Source: Sipunculus nudus
Lineage: Eukaryota; Annelida; Sipuncula; Golfingiida; Sipunculidae
Direction of reading: 5' to 3'
Assembly (NCBI GenBank): GCA_026874595.1
Contig: CM049313.1
Coordinates: 21,531,508-21,595,507 of the forward strand
DNA length: 64,000 nucleotides
Below the pieces are notes generated by a model. That model saw nothing but the letters and a program-made list of their open reading frames with translations. It made no database searches and was not told where the DNA came from. Shown piece after piece: positions 1 through 10,145 of the stretch (positions are counted from its first letter, which is position 1; each line of letters begins with the position of its first letter). A program made the translations under genes and the position numbers.

Positions 1-292
1 GGATTTCATGTTTTTTTGTGACCAACTGACAATGAGGACAAATACAAAACTATTTATATATGGCATATAAAAATTGAGTCTAAACTGACTCCCCCCCCCC
101 CCCCCCCATCCCATTAAATATTACATATATCATGAAATCCCTGCCCATTAGTCACTATTCACATCTGAATGCCAATCCTTATTTCAAACGGGGCAATAAT
201 GCCCCTCCCACCAAAAACTTCCATATTTTAATAAATAATGTAGTATTTATTCAAAATAAATTCAACACCTTGTCTGGGTTTCCACTAGTATT

Positions 293-334
<42 letters not shown>

Positions 335-687
335 ACTATATAGTATTTCATATGAGCCATGAATGAAAAAAGGAACCTTGCAAATTTTGGTTAAAATCTT
401 ATTATTATTGTTTTTTAATAATAATTACTAGAAGGGAAACTGATATATTTAAACAATGTAAAGAATGAATTCCTTTGCTGTATTATTGTTATCATTATAG
501 GTGTAATTTAGGTGTAGTAGTCGATAAATGCAAAGGTTTGTGTTCATTTGAAAGAAAAAGCCATGGTGTTGTTAAATTTGTTATGTTAAATTGTGGTTAA
601 AAATTTGTGGCATATGATTAGAACATGAAATAATTAAGATTGATTAAAATTAAATTGATTAAAACTGTAAAAAAATAATGTCAAAAT
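1..687. other. AT-rich stretch with simple repeats only
   Basis: No gene is visible. The stretch holds a 17-base poly-C run (91-107) and a (TA)n tract (about 294-332). The short ORFs here are made partly of TA-encoded Tyr-Ile repeats and are not credible genes. Confidence 0.6.
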
Positions 688-1010
688 AATGCTGCCCGCC
701 TCGCGCTTAAAAAGCGAAAGAGTGATCAAGTCAAGCTGCTACTCGCATAGCTCCATTGGCTTCCCGTAAAATATCACATCATTTACAAAATCACAGTTCT
801 TGCTTACTGTCACTTCCATGGATCAGTGCCACCACATATGTCAGCAAAATTAGATATTTATTGGCCTTTGCGTACCTTGCGATCAGTTTTTTAAACCTTA
901 AAATACCAAAATGCCACATGAAAGTTGGTGAACTTTCCTTTAGATACATAGCCCCTAAGGTTTTAAATTCACTCTCCACTATAAAACCAACTTAAAAACT
1001 TTTCTTTGGC
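688..1010 (+). pseudogene. Remnant of the C-terminus of a CR1-type LINE ORF2
   Basis: Read in one frame from 691 this gives the pattern typical of the extreme C-terminus of CR1/L2-like non-LTR retrotransposon polyproteins: AARLALKK, then LHWLPVKYHIIYKI, then a region with VPPHMS and PLRTLRS. After a frame change comes a piece with APK and NSL, where family members have AP(R/K)xWNSLP. There is an in-frame stop (TAG) just before LHW, another after LRSVF and at least one frameshift, so this is a dead fragment. Nothing of the upstream RT domain is present, and no target-site duplication was identified. The clade is inferred from these motifs only; a related jockey-superfamily LINE is possible. 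Confidence 0.72.
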
Positions 1011-1105
1011 AAGCCTTGGGTGATTAATATGTGTATATATATATTCTTCTTTTAAGTTGTCCCAAAATGGTGAGCATACTCTGGCGATAGAGAAAAGATT
1101 ATGCC

Positions 1106-1124
1106 GGGGGGGGGGGGGGGGGGG
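1106..1124 (+). repeat. poly-G run, 19 bases
   Basis: Uninterrupted G run just 5' of the Helentron-like element at 1146. Comparable runs occur at 91-107 (C), 2972-2986 (G), 53737-53752 (G), about 56020-56036 (C) and about 60257-60270 (G). Confidence 0.9.
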
Positions 1125-1230
1125 TTCAGGGGATCATTTTTTTTTATGCCCCCGCCACAAAGTAGCCGGGGCATATAGTTTTACCCATGTCCGTCCTTCC
1201 GTCATTCCGTCATTCCGAAATCAAACAGTT

Positions 1231-1796
1231 GTACGGACTTTTTTTCGCAATGCCTGCAGATATTGGCCTAATTTTTGGCGTGTGGGCAGATAATGACCAG
1301 TTACAGATCAAGTTCGCATTTTGTCGCGGTTGACTTACTTTTGACCGTTTTACGGCTCATAAACTTAGAAAATTTCATGAAAAATAGAAATTTTCATGAC
1401 AAATACACATGTACGGACTTTTTTTCGCAATGCCTGCAGATATTGGCCTGATTTTTGTTGTGTGGGCAGATAATGACCAGTTACAGATCGGGTTTGCGTT
1501 TCGTCCCGGTTGACCTACTTTTGACCGTTTATCAGCTCCTAAACTTAGAAAATTTCATGAAAAATAGAAATTTTCATGACAAATACACATGTACGGACTT
1601 TTTTTTTCGCAATGCCTGCAGATATTGGCCTGATTTTTGGTGTGTGGGCAGATAATGACCAGTTACAGATCGAGTTCGCGTTTCGTCCCGGTTGACCTAC
1701 TTTTGACCGTTTTACGGCTCCTAAACTTAGAAAAATTCATGAAAAATTCATGAAAAATGGAAATTTTCATGACAAATACACATGTTCAGCCGTTTT
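1231..1796 (+). repeat. 180-bp tandem core units of family A element
   Basis: The block starting GTACGGACTTT recurs at 1231, 1411 and 1591, exactly 180 bp apart. Two more diverged units resume at about 2470 and 2640, after the nested insertion. Each unit carries TGCAGATATTGGCC and AAATTTTCATGA-type segments. About four comparable units are present in the reverse copy at 50367-51166. Confidence 0.9.
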
Positions 1797-2469
1797 TAGC
1801 CCTCAGCTCATAGGTTGATGGGCTATTGTCGTCACCCAAGCTGTCCGTCTGTCCATCTGTCTGTCCGGTGTCTGTCCGTCCGTCTGTTCCGCGTCTGTTA
1901 ACTTTTACCTTGTGAGCGGGATATCTCTAAAAGGATTCACCGTTGGAACTTTATTTCATAATTGAAGATGTATATCGATCAAATTTCGGTCAGGTTCGAA
2001 GATGGGTTACCTTGACCCATTTTTCTACATTTTAGAGCTGATTATAGAAAAAACACTCAGAAGTTTATATTTCAGGAACCATTGTGTGGATTTTCACAAA
2101 ACTTACTATGATCATTGGGACTGATGGTCTGTATGTGCTGCACAATTTTGGTGGCGCCACCTGCAATTTCTGATTTTTTAATGAAATTTTATCGGATTTT
2201 TTCAATTTTGGTCTTTTGTGCAGGATATCTCCAAAGGTATTCAACACAGGAACTTCATTTCTTCAGTGCTATTGCATTATATTTACAAAATCTTGGTCAA
2301 GTTCAAAGATGGGTGATCTTGACCTACTTTTCAAGGTCACAGAGCTTAGTATAGAAAAAAACTTAGGAGCTTATTTCTCAGGAAGCATTTGGTGGATTGT
2401 TATGAAACATGGTATAAACCTCTCCAATTTAAATTTATAAATGATTATCAACTTTTGCTAATATTCTAG
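1797..2469 (+). mobile_element. Helentron-like element, family C copy 1 (nested in family A)
   Basis: Begins in a T-run with a stem TAGCCC (1797-1802) / GGGCTA (1820-1825). A GTCC/GTCT-rich block follows, then the palindrome GGTGGCGCCACC near 2150. It ends TTCTAG (CTAG 2466-2469), followed by TTTCGCAATGC. Compared with the neighbouring 180-bp units, it interrupts a unit inside its poly-T stretch just before TTCGCAATGC, with no obvious target duplication. That is the insertion style described for Helentrons (between T and T). The opening resembles the elements at 29570 and 30168, so they are grouped as one loose family. Confidence 0.65.
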
Positions 2470-2855
2470 TTTCGCAATGCAATGCTTACAGATACTGGCC
2501 TAATGTTTGGTCTGTGGGCGCATAATGACCACTTACAGATCGAGTTCGCATTTCGTCCCAGTTAACCTATTTTTCACCATATGACAGATCCTGAACATAG
2601 AAAATTTCATGAAAGAAAGAAATGTTCATGAAAAATGCACATATATGGACTTTTGTCACAAAGCCTGCAGATACTGGCCTGATTTTTGGTGTGTTGCTTG
2701 ATAATGACCCTTTACAGATCGAGTTTGCATTTTGCCCTTGTTGACCTACTTTTTGACCATACAACGCTTCCTGAACTTAAAAAATTTTACAAAATTTTAC
2801 AAATGTTTCTAATTTGCCCCAGGCGGGGGCATTCGTGTCGTTCCGACACATCTAG

Positions 2856-3046
2856 TTAGTAAAATGTGTGTGCTTTGTTTGTGTATGTTAGGCTTAGAAC
2901 TGTGAGTCAGACTATTGGAGTTTTCGTACTATATAAATAGTATTTATTATTTAGTAGTTATTCAGGAACATGGGGGGGGGGGGGGGCGCAACATATTGCA
3001 TGTCTCCTGTCTCCGAATTTCAATATATATATATATATATATATAT
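2856..3046. other. Spacer with poly-G and (TA)n
   Basis: Contains a 15-base G run (2972-2986) and a (TA)n tract (about 3023-3046). No gene seen. Confidence 0.6.
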
Positions 3047-3445
3047 TTACAGTTTAAATGTTGAAGGTGCAACATTGTTACGTTTTTCGTTTACAAATCG
3101 TGTTCCTATGTCACAGAGAATCATTATTGAAAAAAAAAATGTGAAAGAGGTTAACTCGTCCAGTGCAAACAGGGACCTATAATAAAGCTCCTCATACACG
3201 ATGGCCAGCTTGGTGCCGATTTGAGTCACGAGCTTATGCGGCGTCATAACTCCAGTGGAACTGAAGAAACGACTTTGGAGGGCTCTGATAATGTGTGTTA
3301 TTTCGTGCCTACACAAGAACATTTTAGAAAGTACCTTTGATGTCTCCGGTAAACTCGGCGGCTGGTAGGAAACTCATAACTAATTCTTGAAGGGCGCAGT
3401 AGGCTCGTGCTAACTCGTTATGGAATTTTTGTACCCGAAATATGC
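3047..3445 (-). pseudogene. Unrecognised coding-like patch
   Basis: On the minus strand two adjacent segments translate into amphipathic, low-repeat protein-like sequence. One lies around 3443-3344 and includes KFHNELARAYCALQELV, running up to a possible donor AAAG|GTACTT. The other lies around 3322-3160 and includes KLVTQIGTKLAIVYEELYY. The composition looks more like real protein than the surrounding frames. However, the phases of the obvious splice sites (phase 1 out, phase 2 in) do not agree and a stop separates the segments in a straight read. I do not recognise the family. It could be a decayed exon pair, a remnant of a transposon protein, or chance. Confidence 0.22.
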
Positions 3446-4339
3446 TAAGTAATAGGCCTTTTCCCCCTGTAATTACAAAAAAGAAATGTGTCCGCCTCAA
3501 CAATAGTCACCTAGCAGCCATGTGGCCAGGATTGTCGGTACAGGCTCGAACTAAGTTGGCTAGTGGGCTTCACTCTTTCCTGCTTTTTAATGGGCCCGTG
3601 TTAAACTGGTAAGTTTGTTCATAAAATTGTAGAAATGTAAATTATCTTATAAAAATAATAAAAAATTGGAAAACGGACTCGCTTGGGATAACTGGTCACC
3701 AACCTGGCCTAAGAAAAAATCTCCATAGGCTGCGTACTATTCTTGAAAAGGTATTGAAAATGAGCAGCTACAATAAAGAACCAGTGATTCATATACCTGG
3801 CTGATAAGGTTGTTCCGATGTTATCATATCAGAAGTAGAGATATAATTAATACAAAGGGCTGCCACTATAATCATAATAAAGTCACATAATACGACACAC
3901 GAATGCGTCTAGGATTAGGTGACATTTTCCCATAACAGAGGCCTAAATTTTATAAATAAAAAAAAAAAAAAAATGAGTCCTGCTAGTTATCAATAGGCGC
4001 CGTCGGCGGGGGACATTGGAATGGTGAGCGTCCGTCTTTCCGTCCGCCCTGCCGTCTGTCGCAAGTAATCTGGTTATTAACAGTGGCGTCGACGGTGATG
4101 ATGACAATGTGACACGGATGAAGGGCCGTGGGGTCGGTGACAAATGATGCTGATGTTGGGGATTGCGAACAGTGAATATCATGGTATTGATAGATGTTTT
4201 GGTTGATAAAAGACATTGAAAATGATGTTGATGGCGAGAAGTGATGATTAGGTTTATGTGGGACAGTAAATGAAAGGATAAGTTATTTTGTCTTACTATG
4301 ATTCGTATATTTTACGATGTTAACCTCACTCTGTCTTCT
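3446..4339. other. Non-genic stretch with short GTCC/GTCT-rich patch
   Basis: No gene recognised. Around 3991-4070 a segment starting with GGGGGACATT and followed by GTCCGTCTTTCCGTCCG resembles the start of the block at about 11710, and the 5' pyrimidine blocks of the Helentron-like elements. It may be a fragment of such an element. Confidence 0.4.
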
Positions 4340-4706
4340 TGTGAGATTGACATCTGCGATCGTGTGCCCCTGCGAACCATATGATTTCACTACTGCAAAT
4401 GATTCTACTTTGGGATTGTTAACTTCCAAGGTTACGTACCGCGTTTTCCACTCTTGATTTACCAAATATAACAAATCATCCTTTATGGCCATTGGCCAAC
4501 TGTATGTATCAAACCAATCTATGTTACATTTTCAAGTTGACCATTAACGAGTGGGCTGTCCTAAAGATTCCCTTGAAGGAAATTTTAATATAGGCCTACC
4601 CTAGCATCGAAGTAAGCTTATACCGCTTTAGGTTCGAGAGAAACTGGGGATGGGAAGTATTATCACAGGCAAAAAAGGATTTTCAGAAAAAACACATTTC
4701 AGGGCA
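4340..4706. repeat. Local duplication, copy 1 left part
   Basis: Diverged similarity to 7561-7910: shared landmarks include ATTCTACTTxGG, CACTCTTG, AACAAATCAT, GTTACAT and CTCCTAAAGATT in the same order. It ends at the foldback element inserted at 4707. A 69-codon minus-strand ORF (4283-4492) overlaps the start of this block, but the paralogous block does not keep it open, so I do not call it a gene. Confidence 0.7.
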
Positions 4707-6555
4707 CACTGAAAACCAAAATGTGTTTGGGAACACATTTAAATGTGTACGAGACTTGTATCTGAGATGAGGCATTAAAATGTGTACGGGAACACATTAA
4801 TGTGTATGATAAATTTAATGTGTTTTGTAACACATCATAGATGTGTTTGGGAACACATATAAATGTGTTTCGGAACACACATAGACGTGTTTCGGAACAC
4901 ACACATGTGTTTGGAAACACATAGAGATGTGTTAGAGAGTTGTATCTAGGACGAGGCATTAAATGTGTACGAAAACACAGTAAATGTGTATGATAATGTA
5001 AATGTGTTCTGAAACGCATTTGATGTGTTCTGAATGTGCTAAAATGTGTTCTGCAAAAGTTCCAAATACATGTAGCTTGACTGGTCTTGAGACTGGAATA
5101 AGTAAGGAATAAAAGTATCTAATCCATATAATTCAGCTGTATATTCACCTGTAACACAGAAAACAAATAACAAAAGCAGTTACACAAATTTGAACCATTT
5201 ATTATAATATTTTCACCGTATTTTTATTCAGTTTATGAAAAAAATAAATTATAGTCCTTGTCCTTATTGAATACAGAGACACAGGTCTCTAATGATGTTT
5301 TTCTGTAGTATGCAGGCCAAGAATCTGAGAAAAACACCCCAGATTATAACTAAACCAAGTGATGCACATACTATAATATACAGAAATGGGGTATATATGT
5401 AGAGTGCAAGTTGCCGAAATGTCATAATATATGGTAAATATAAGTTCAATGAGTCTGGAGTAATTGTGCATTCATCTATGATGTAGCTCTCTTAATCGGA
5501 TCACCAGCAGTCTTGAGACAGCCTCATTTCGCTCCTCTTCTTGAAGAGCATAAAGACTTGGGTGGGCTTAAGTCCTATAAAATAAGAAAACGAACGTATA
5601 AGAAATTAAAAAAACAAACAGGCATGAAACATTGTGCAGTTGTATATTAGCATTTACTACTCTGGTGAGGAGGGGGGGGGGGCATATATGTAGCTAAGTC
5701 ACCAACATAACAAGAGTGTGGCTGTATAAAAGCACGCTGCGACTGTGACAACCTTATAGGGTTACAAACCTGACCCTGTTCTACAACAAGCTGCCTGCTG
5801 TCTTATCAGCAGTTGTTACATGTGCCCTGTATACTGAGCGAAGCTTCATGAACTTTGTGCATGGTCCTGCATGCATGCACATGCATATACAGTGAACAGT
5901 TGGAATTATATAATAATAACGTCTTTGGTAATGTTAAGTTGTTAAGTACGACAAAAATATGTTATATACATGTATAATATAAATCTCCTTGCACATTCAT
6001 TGTAAACTGCATGACTGTATACACATTATTTTAGGGGCAATGTGGCAGTCTGGCAGGCATGCAATGCAGGCATTCATCATCTAAATCTGGATAATAAACA
6101 CTCAGTGCTCCTACTGACTGTACATATAATTAAGACATTCCACATATAGCCGATTTTGAAAAAAACAATACATTCTTAACTTACCTCAGACCTTGCAGCA
6201 TGTACTCTGCCAGTTATGTCTGCTGAGATGATGGGCCACCCGAACAAAGACCAGACTGTTTTTGAATTTGGCAGTTATGTATCACGTGACAACCAACTCC
6301 CTCTCGGGGAAAGGCGCATACACATTACATGTGTTTTGAAACACATACTCAAACACAGTAGATGTGTTCCCAAACTCATTTCCAAACACATTTTGGAAAA
6401 CAGATGTGTTTGAGCGGAATAATGCGTTTGGTAACACAGTGAGTGTGTTCTGACTAAACGAAACACATTTAATGCCTCATACACAGCAAAATTTGATGTG
6501 TTTGAGTTCCGGAACGCGCTAAATGTGTTCCCGTACACATTTTTGATTTTCAGTG
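4707..6555. mobile_element. Foldback element with arms of short palindromes
   Basis: The outer ends are inverted: the left starts CACTGAAAACCAAAATGTG, the right ends with its diverged complement (TTTTCAGTG at 6547-6555). Both arms (about 4707-5060 and 6330-6555) are packed with near-palindromic units of the form AATGTGTT-YGG-GAACACATT, many degenerate, so each arm can fold on itself as well as on the other arm. The centre (about 5060-6330) is AT-rich with no transposase ORF. It is flanked by CA on both sides (4705-4706; 6556-6557). The paralogous locus at 7911-7917 lacks the insertion. Superfamily not determined. Confidence 0.75.
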
Positions 6556-6890
6556 CATATCCTACAGCAGGTAATTATAATATTCATGGTACTTAATATG
6601 TTATCAAGTAGAACGAACATAACATTCTGGATGTCATCCAAAGAGGTAATACTGCCTATCTGGTGTGATGTGATATAGTATATTATGGTTTTAAGACATA
6701 GTCATTGTATATTTTTATGCTCGAAATTAAAGGTAACTCGCATTTTTCACTTCACACAGTTTTGATTCGGTTGACTCATAGTAAACCACAGGCATAGTCA
6801 ATATTTAAGATATATTCCGTTAAGGATTAAGCTCAGCTGAGCGATATCAAATGGCGTCCTTGAGATGACTCCCTTTTTTGCCAGGTTGCG
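6556..6890. repeat. Local duplication, copy 1 right part
   Basis: Matches 7916-8240 in order, including ACATTCTGGATGTCATCC, then AAAGGTAACTCGCAT and CTCAGCTGA. Together with 4340-4706 it forms one duplicated block split by the foldback element. Confidence 0.8.
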
Positions 6891-6966
6891 CTTGTCTGTG
6901 TACTTGAGTATAAAATTATGACTTACATATTCAAGATTTAATTTAATACACAGTTTCTTTGTTGAT

Positions 6967-6987
6967 TCTCTCTCTCTCACTCTCTCT

Positions 6988-7025
<38 letters not shown>
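6967..7025 (+). repeat. (TC)n-(TA)n compound microsatellite
   Basis: Direct reading: TC-rich tract to about 6989, followed by about 36 bases of TA. Confidence 0.9.
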
Positions 7026-7027
<2 letters not shown>

Positions 7028-7560
7028 TTATATGTATTCTGTAATTGTATGAGGTTGTTGTTTCGTTGATGTTTTTGATTTTGATTTATATCTAATGTAT
7101 TCTTGTTAAATGTCACATGTGCTGAATTGTACTTGTGTTCTTGAAAGCGGTTTTATTAATAAAAAGTTGCGACTTCTCCTGCTGCACTCTACATTACGCT
7201 TTATAAATGCTGATATGGGGTAGAATATAATATGAGTCATTCGGGCAGCTAAGGCATATTACCAGTGCACTATAAATTCTAAGATACATCCTTGGAAACA
7301 GACGAATAAATGTGTGATTTTCAATGTAAGGACCACGCACAGTAGCAGCCAAGAAGATCTGCCAGGGTATAATTCACACTTGATACTAATTTGGGATTTT
7401 TCAATACCACAGTTTTAACTGATACACCGACATTGTTCCCAACCAACCTTTGTTAAACGATACAGAAACATGCAAAGTGTGGACTTTGACAGATGCATTA
7501 TCGGGACTAGCTATCAAGCTTCTTGGGCGTGCTGACGGGAAGCAACGTTATATTTATGCA
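7026..7560. other. No feature seen
   Basis: AT-rich non-coding sequence without recognisable repeat ends or credible exons. Confidence 0.5.
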
Positions 7561-8240
7561 ACTACTTTATCCTGATGTTTCAATACAGGTGATTCTACTT
7601 GGCCATTGTTAAGTTGCAAGATTACTTACCACATTAATCACTCTTGGAATATCAGCATAAAACAAATCATGTTTTATTTCTATTGGTCAAATACCTGTTT
7701 TTAAACATGTTCTTAGTATACTTGAACACAACACCAAGTTACATGTTTCAGTGTAACCATTACAACAAGCGAGGCTCTCCTAAAGATTACATGGAAGAAA
7801 AATCTTATTCCCCGAGTATAAAACTAAGCTGTTGCCACTTCACATTTGAAAATGCTCCTGGCAGGGCATGGAAATTATTAGTACAGGAACAATTGAGCCA
7901 TAACGCTTTTCAGTGCATTATCTCACAGCAGGCAATAATAACACTTGTGATACTTAACAAAGCTGTCAAGTATAAAGAACAACACATTCTGGATGTCATC
8001 CAAAGAGGTAGTTTTACCTATCTGTTGTGATGTATTATAGTATATTTTGGTTTTAACACATGGTCGGTGTATTTCCTTATGGTAGATGTTAAAGGTAACT
8101 CGCATATTTTAACTTCTAACAACTTTGATTCAGTTGGTTCGAAATAAACTACAGGGATCGAAAACATTTAAAATACATTCCCTTAATGATTAAACTCAGC
8201 TGAACAACAACAGTGGGAGGCCATTAGATGACCCGGTCAT
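7561..8240. repeat. Local duplication, copy 2 with empty site
   Basis: Paralogue of 4340-4706 plus 6556-6890 in one piece. The junction reads TTTTCAGTGCATTATC at about 7907-7922, where copy 1 carries the 1.85-kb foldback element. A 128-codon ORF spans part of it (7644-8030) but has no recognisable domain, and copy 1 does not conserve it. Confidence 0.75.
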
Positions 8241-9380
8241 CATGCATTACGTATATTGTTCCTTGTTATCAGGATTTGTTTCCATTCAAGCACCGTTAAT
8301 CCTACGTTCTGTCATATATCGGGTGAAATATACATGGTGAGGGTATATCAGTGATCAATGGAAGGGAGAACAGAGAAAACACCTGCACGCAGGCATTTAG
8401 TGGGACCTGTGTACCGACTTGCTTTTACTATGTGATGTTGCAATATACATTGAAGGTTAACTTGCATTTTGTTTGAATTTTCACTGCATTTTATAATGGT
8501 TCATTTATAGTGGTTCATTTATATTGATGGTCCAGTAAGTGGGCCCAATGCGCCATGTATGTGTTAAGGTGCCATATTGCACCGTGAAAAATATATATTA
8601 ATCAGACCAACCTCCAAGTCTAACACAATTAAATAAAGGATGGAATGCAACTTCCCTAATAGGGTGGCATTAATTTTCCATATGGTTCGGCCTACTCGGA
8701 ATGCAGACTAAAGTAATTCTCAGTTCTCACTTTAAAGTTATCATTCATGTAGTCAAAAGGTGAGTACATTACTGTGTAATAAATACTTGAAATAAATCTT
8801 TAAATCTGAAATTTCCTTACATTTATTTTATGCGCTCCATCAGAATGCCGACGCTACATTTTATCATAACAGTTGGTTTCATAAATGATGTATATATGAT
8901 CTATATTTCCCTATGTCCTATACAACAAACTGGTCACCTGTCACGGATGTGTTATCTTTTAATATTAAGAAATGTTACCCAGTCTGGCTATGTAGGTAAT
9001 ATTATAGCGCTATCTATCTATCGTATTTGGGATAAATTTAAATTGGTATTCCACTAACAAAAGAATGTGAGGCATTTTTGGTATTAACTGTTGAATTTTG
9101 AAAATTATTGAATTAATGTAGGTTCATTGTCATCACCAAAAAATGTATTATTGACACATGTCCATTAATTTTGGAGATCCTGCCTCCAAGATTTTATTCT
9201 ACGGTCCGGTTTATTTTCCGTTAATTTTACTGGAAACTTAACGATAATCTAATGTGAGTCATGGATCTTGCATGGCTCATTAATACCTGTTCTTGTTTGC
9301 ATTTTAAGTAATATAATATGGCATCACAGTATAACAACATAAAGAAGTAGACAATTTATGACGTGTTAGCAAAGTGAACA
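8241..9380. other. No feature seen
   Basis: Non-coding AT-rich DNA downstream of the C1q gene; the short ORFs have no recognisable similarity. Confidence 0.5.
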
Positions 9381-9386
9381 TTTATT
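9381..9386 (-). promoter_or_regulatory. Poly(A) signal of C1q gene 1
   Basis: AATAAA on the minus strand, about 60 bases past the C1q stop codon (9446-9448). The position suits a short 3' UTR. Confidence 0.6.
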
Positions 9387-9445
9387 TTGCCAAGGTATTT
9401 TTGTTATGAAAACACCATAATATGTTTTGGCGCTCGCCTAGCGTG

Positions 9446-9834
9446 TTACATATTCATGATAAGATGCCCTGCGAAAGAGTTTCCAAAAACTTGATGAATT
9501 GAATTAATCGGATCGACACAAGTCACGACAAAAACAGAGTCTCCTTTTTTAAGCAGAACAAGTCTACTAATGGCCATTGATGACCAGTGACTTGAAGTTA
9601 GCGTCGTAGTAACCGCCAGGTTGTTACGTCGAAGCTGGATACAGCCTGGTCCGTTGTCTGAAACTCCGTTAACACTGAACATGTAAAGACCAGCCCTTGG
9701 GGCAACGAAGGCATGCAGTGACAGTATAAACCCTCCACCTATATTCATTTTCAACCGGTTGTATGGAATTTTTAGGTTATGTTCCTTTTGGCCGTCAAAT
9801 CTCGGACCTGTGTAATCAACTTGGAATGCGATAG
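9446..9834 (-). CDS. Secreted C1q-domain protein, gene 1: terminal exon 3 (C1q domain)
   Basis: Encodes almost the whole globular C1q domain of a short secreted protein. Such proteins act outside cells as trimeric recognition lectins, often in molluscan innate immunity; the specific ligand cannot be read from sequence. The PROSITE-type C1q pattern is nearly complete: Y-x5-N-x4-F-x6-F-x5-G-x-Y-x-F, with Tyr in the usual first Phe position and Val at the end (PYNRLKMN, then HAFVAPRAGLYMF). The C-terminus NSFAGHLIM matches the usual last strand. The exon starts after TTTGTAG at 9835-9840 and is phase 1, matching the 28-nt exon 2. A continuous minus-strand ORF runs from 10111 through the intron because the (TA)n tract reads as Tyr-Ile; the spliced model is preferred. 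The predicted protein is 165 residues with no collagen region. An upstream exon I have not seen remains possible. Confidence 0.88.
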
Positions 9835-9836
9835 CT

Positions 9837-9840
<4 letters not shown>

Positions 9841-9901
<61 letters not shown>
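9841..9901. repeat. (TA)n microsatellite at the C1q splice acceptor
   Basis: About 60 bases of TA inside intron 2 of C1q gene 1, ending only a few bases before the exon 3 acceptor. Confidence 0.95.
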
Positions 9902-9903
<2 letters not shown>

Positions 9904-9996
9904 GAAAAAAATGATAATGCATGGAACATAAGATGAGAAAACGAAATTGGACAATTATTGTGTTTATTTTCAGTCTTATGAAAAAAGGACACCTAC

Positions 9997-10024
9997 CTTC
10001 ATGAAACCCTCGAACATCCCGAGT
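9997..10024 (-). CDS. C1q gene 1: 28-nt mini-exon 2
   Basis: Bounded by an acceptor TTTGAAG and a donor G|GTAGGT on the minus strand. The 28 nt enter in phase 0 (exon 1 ends on a complete codon) and leave in phase 1, exactly what exon 3 needs. It encodes TRDVRGFHE plus one base of the next codon, a short linker between signal peptide and C1q domain. The fit of both phases is the main evidence; the acceptor's pyrimidine tract is weak. Confidence 0.6.
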
Positions 10025-10145
10025 CTTCAAATATAAGCAAATGATGAAATCACATTTATAATAATTAAAAGTGTAGTGATTAATAATATATATAGCAATT
10101 GATATTAACACATATAAATAAATATATATATATATATATATATAT

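Larger units (their letters stand above)
1146..2855 (+). mobile_element. Helentron-like (pearl/HINE-type) element, family A copy 1
   Basis: The element opens after a T-run with a hairpin whose 13-nt arms are 1146-1158 and 1162-1174 (two mismatches; loop AAA). It closes with GGCGGGGGCAT (2822-2832), which is the inverted repeat of the first 11 bases. Then come a perfect hairpin GTGTCG-TTC-CGACAC (2835-2849), AT, and CTAG (2852-2855), followed by TT. The core is made of about 180-bp tandem units, and a family C element is nested inside (1797-2469). A second copy in opposite orientation at 50367-51166 shares both ends, which fixes the boundaries. A 3' hairpin followed by CTRR and insertion beside T are known marks of Helitron/Helentron elements. 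Tandem cores are known from bivalve pearl elements. No coding capacity, so it would depend on enzymes supplied elsewhere. Confidence 0.75.

Noticed and set aside
4707-5060. Array of palindromic repeats as a CRISPR-like array
   Set aside because: No constant spacers, no cas genes, a eukaryotic window, and the array forms one arm of a foldback element.
9446-10111. 221-codon minus ORF as one exon
   Set aside because: Its middle is a Tyr-Ile tract encoded by (TA)n. Splice sites with exact phases remove it, so the three-exon C1q model is preferred.
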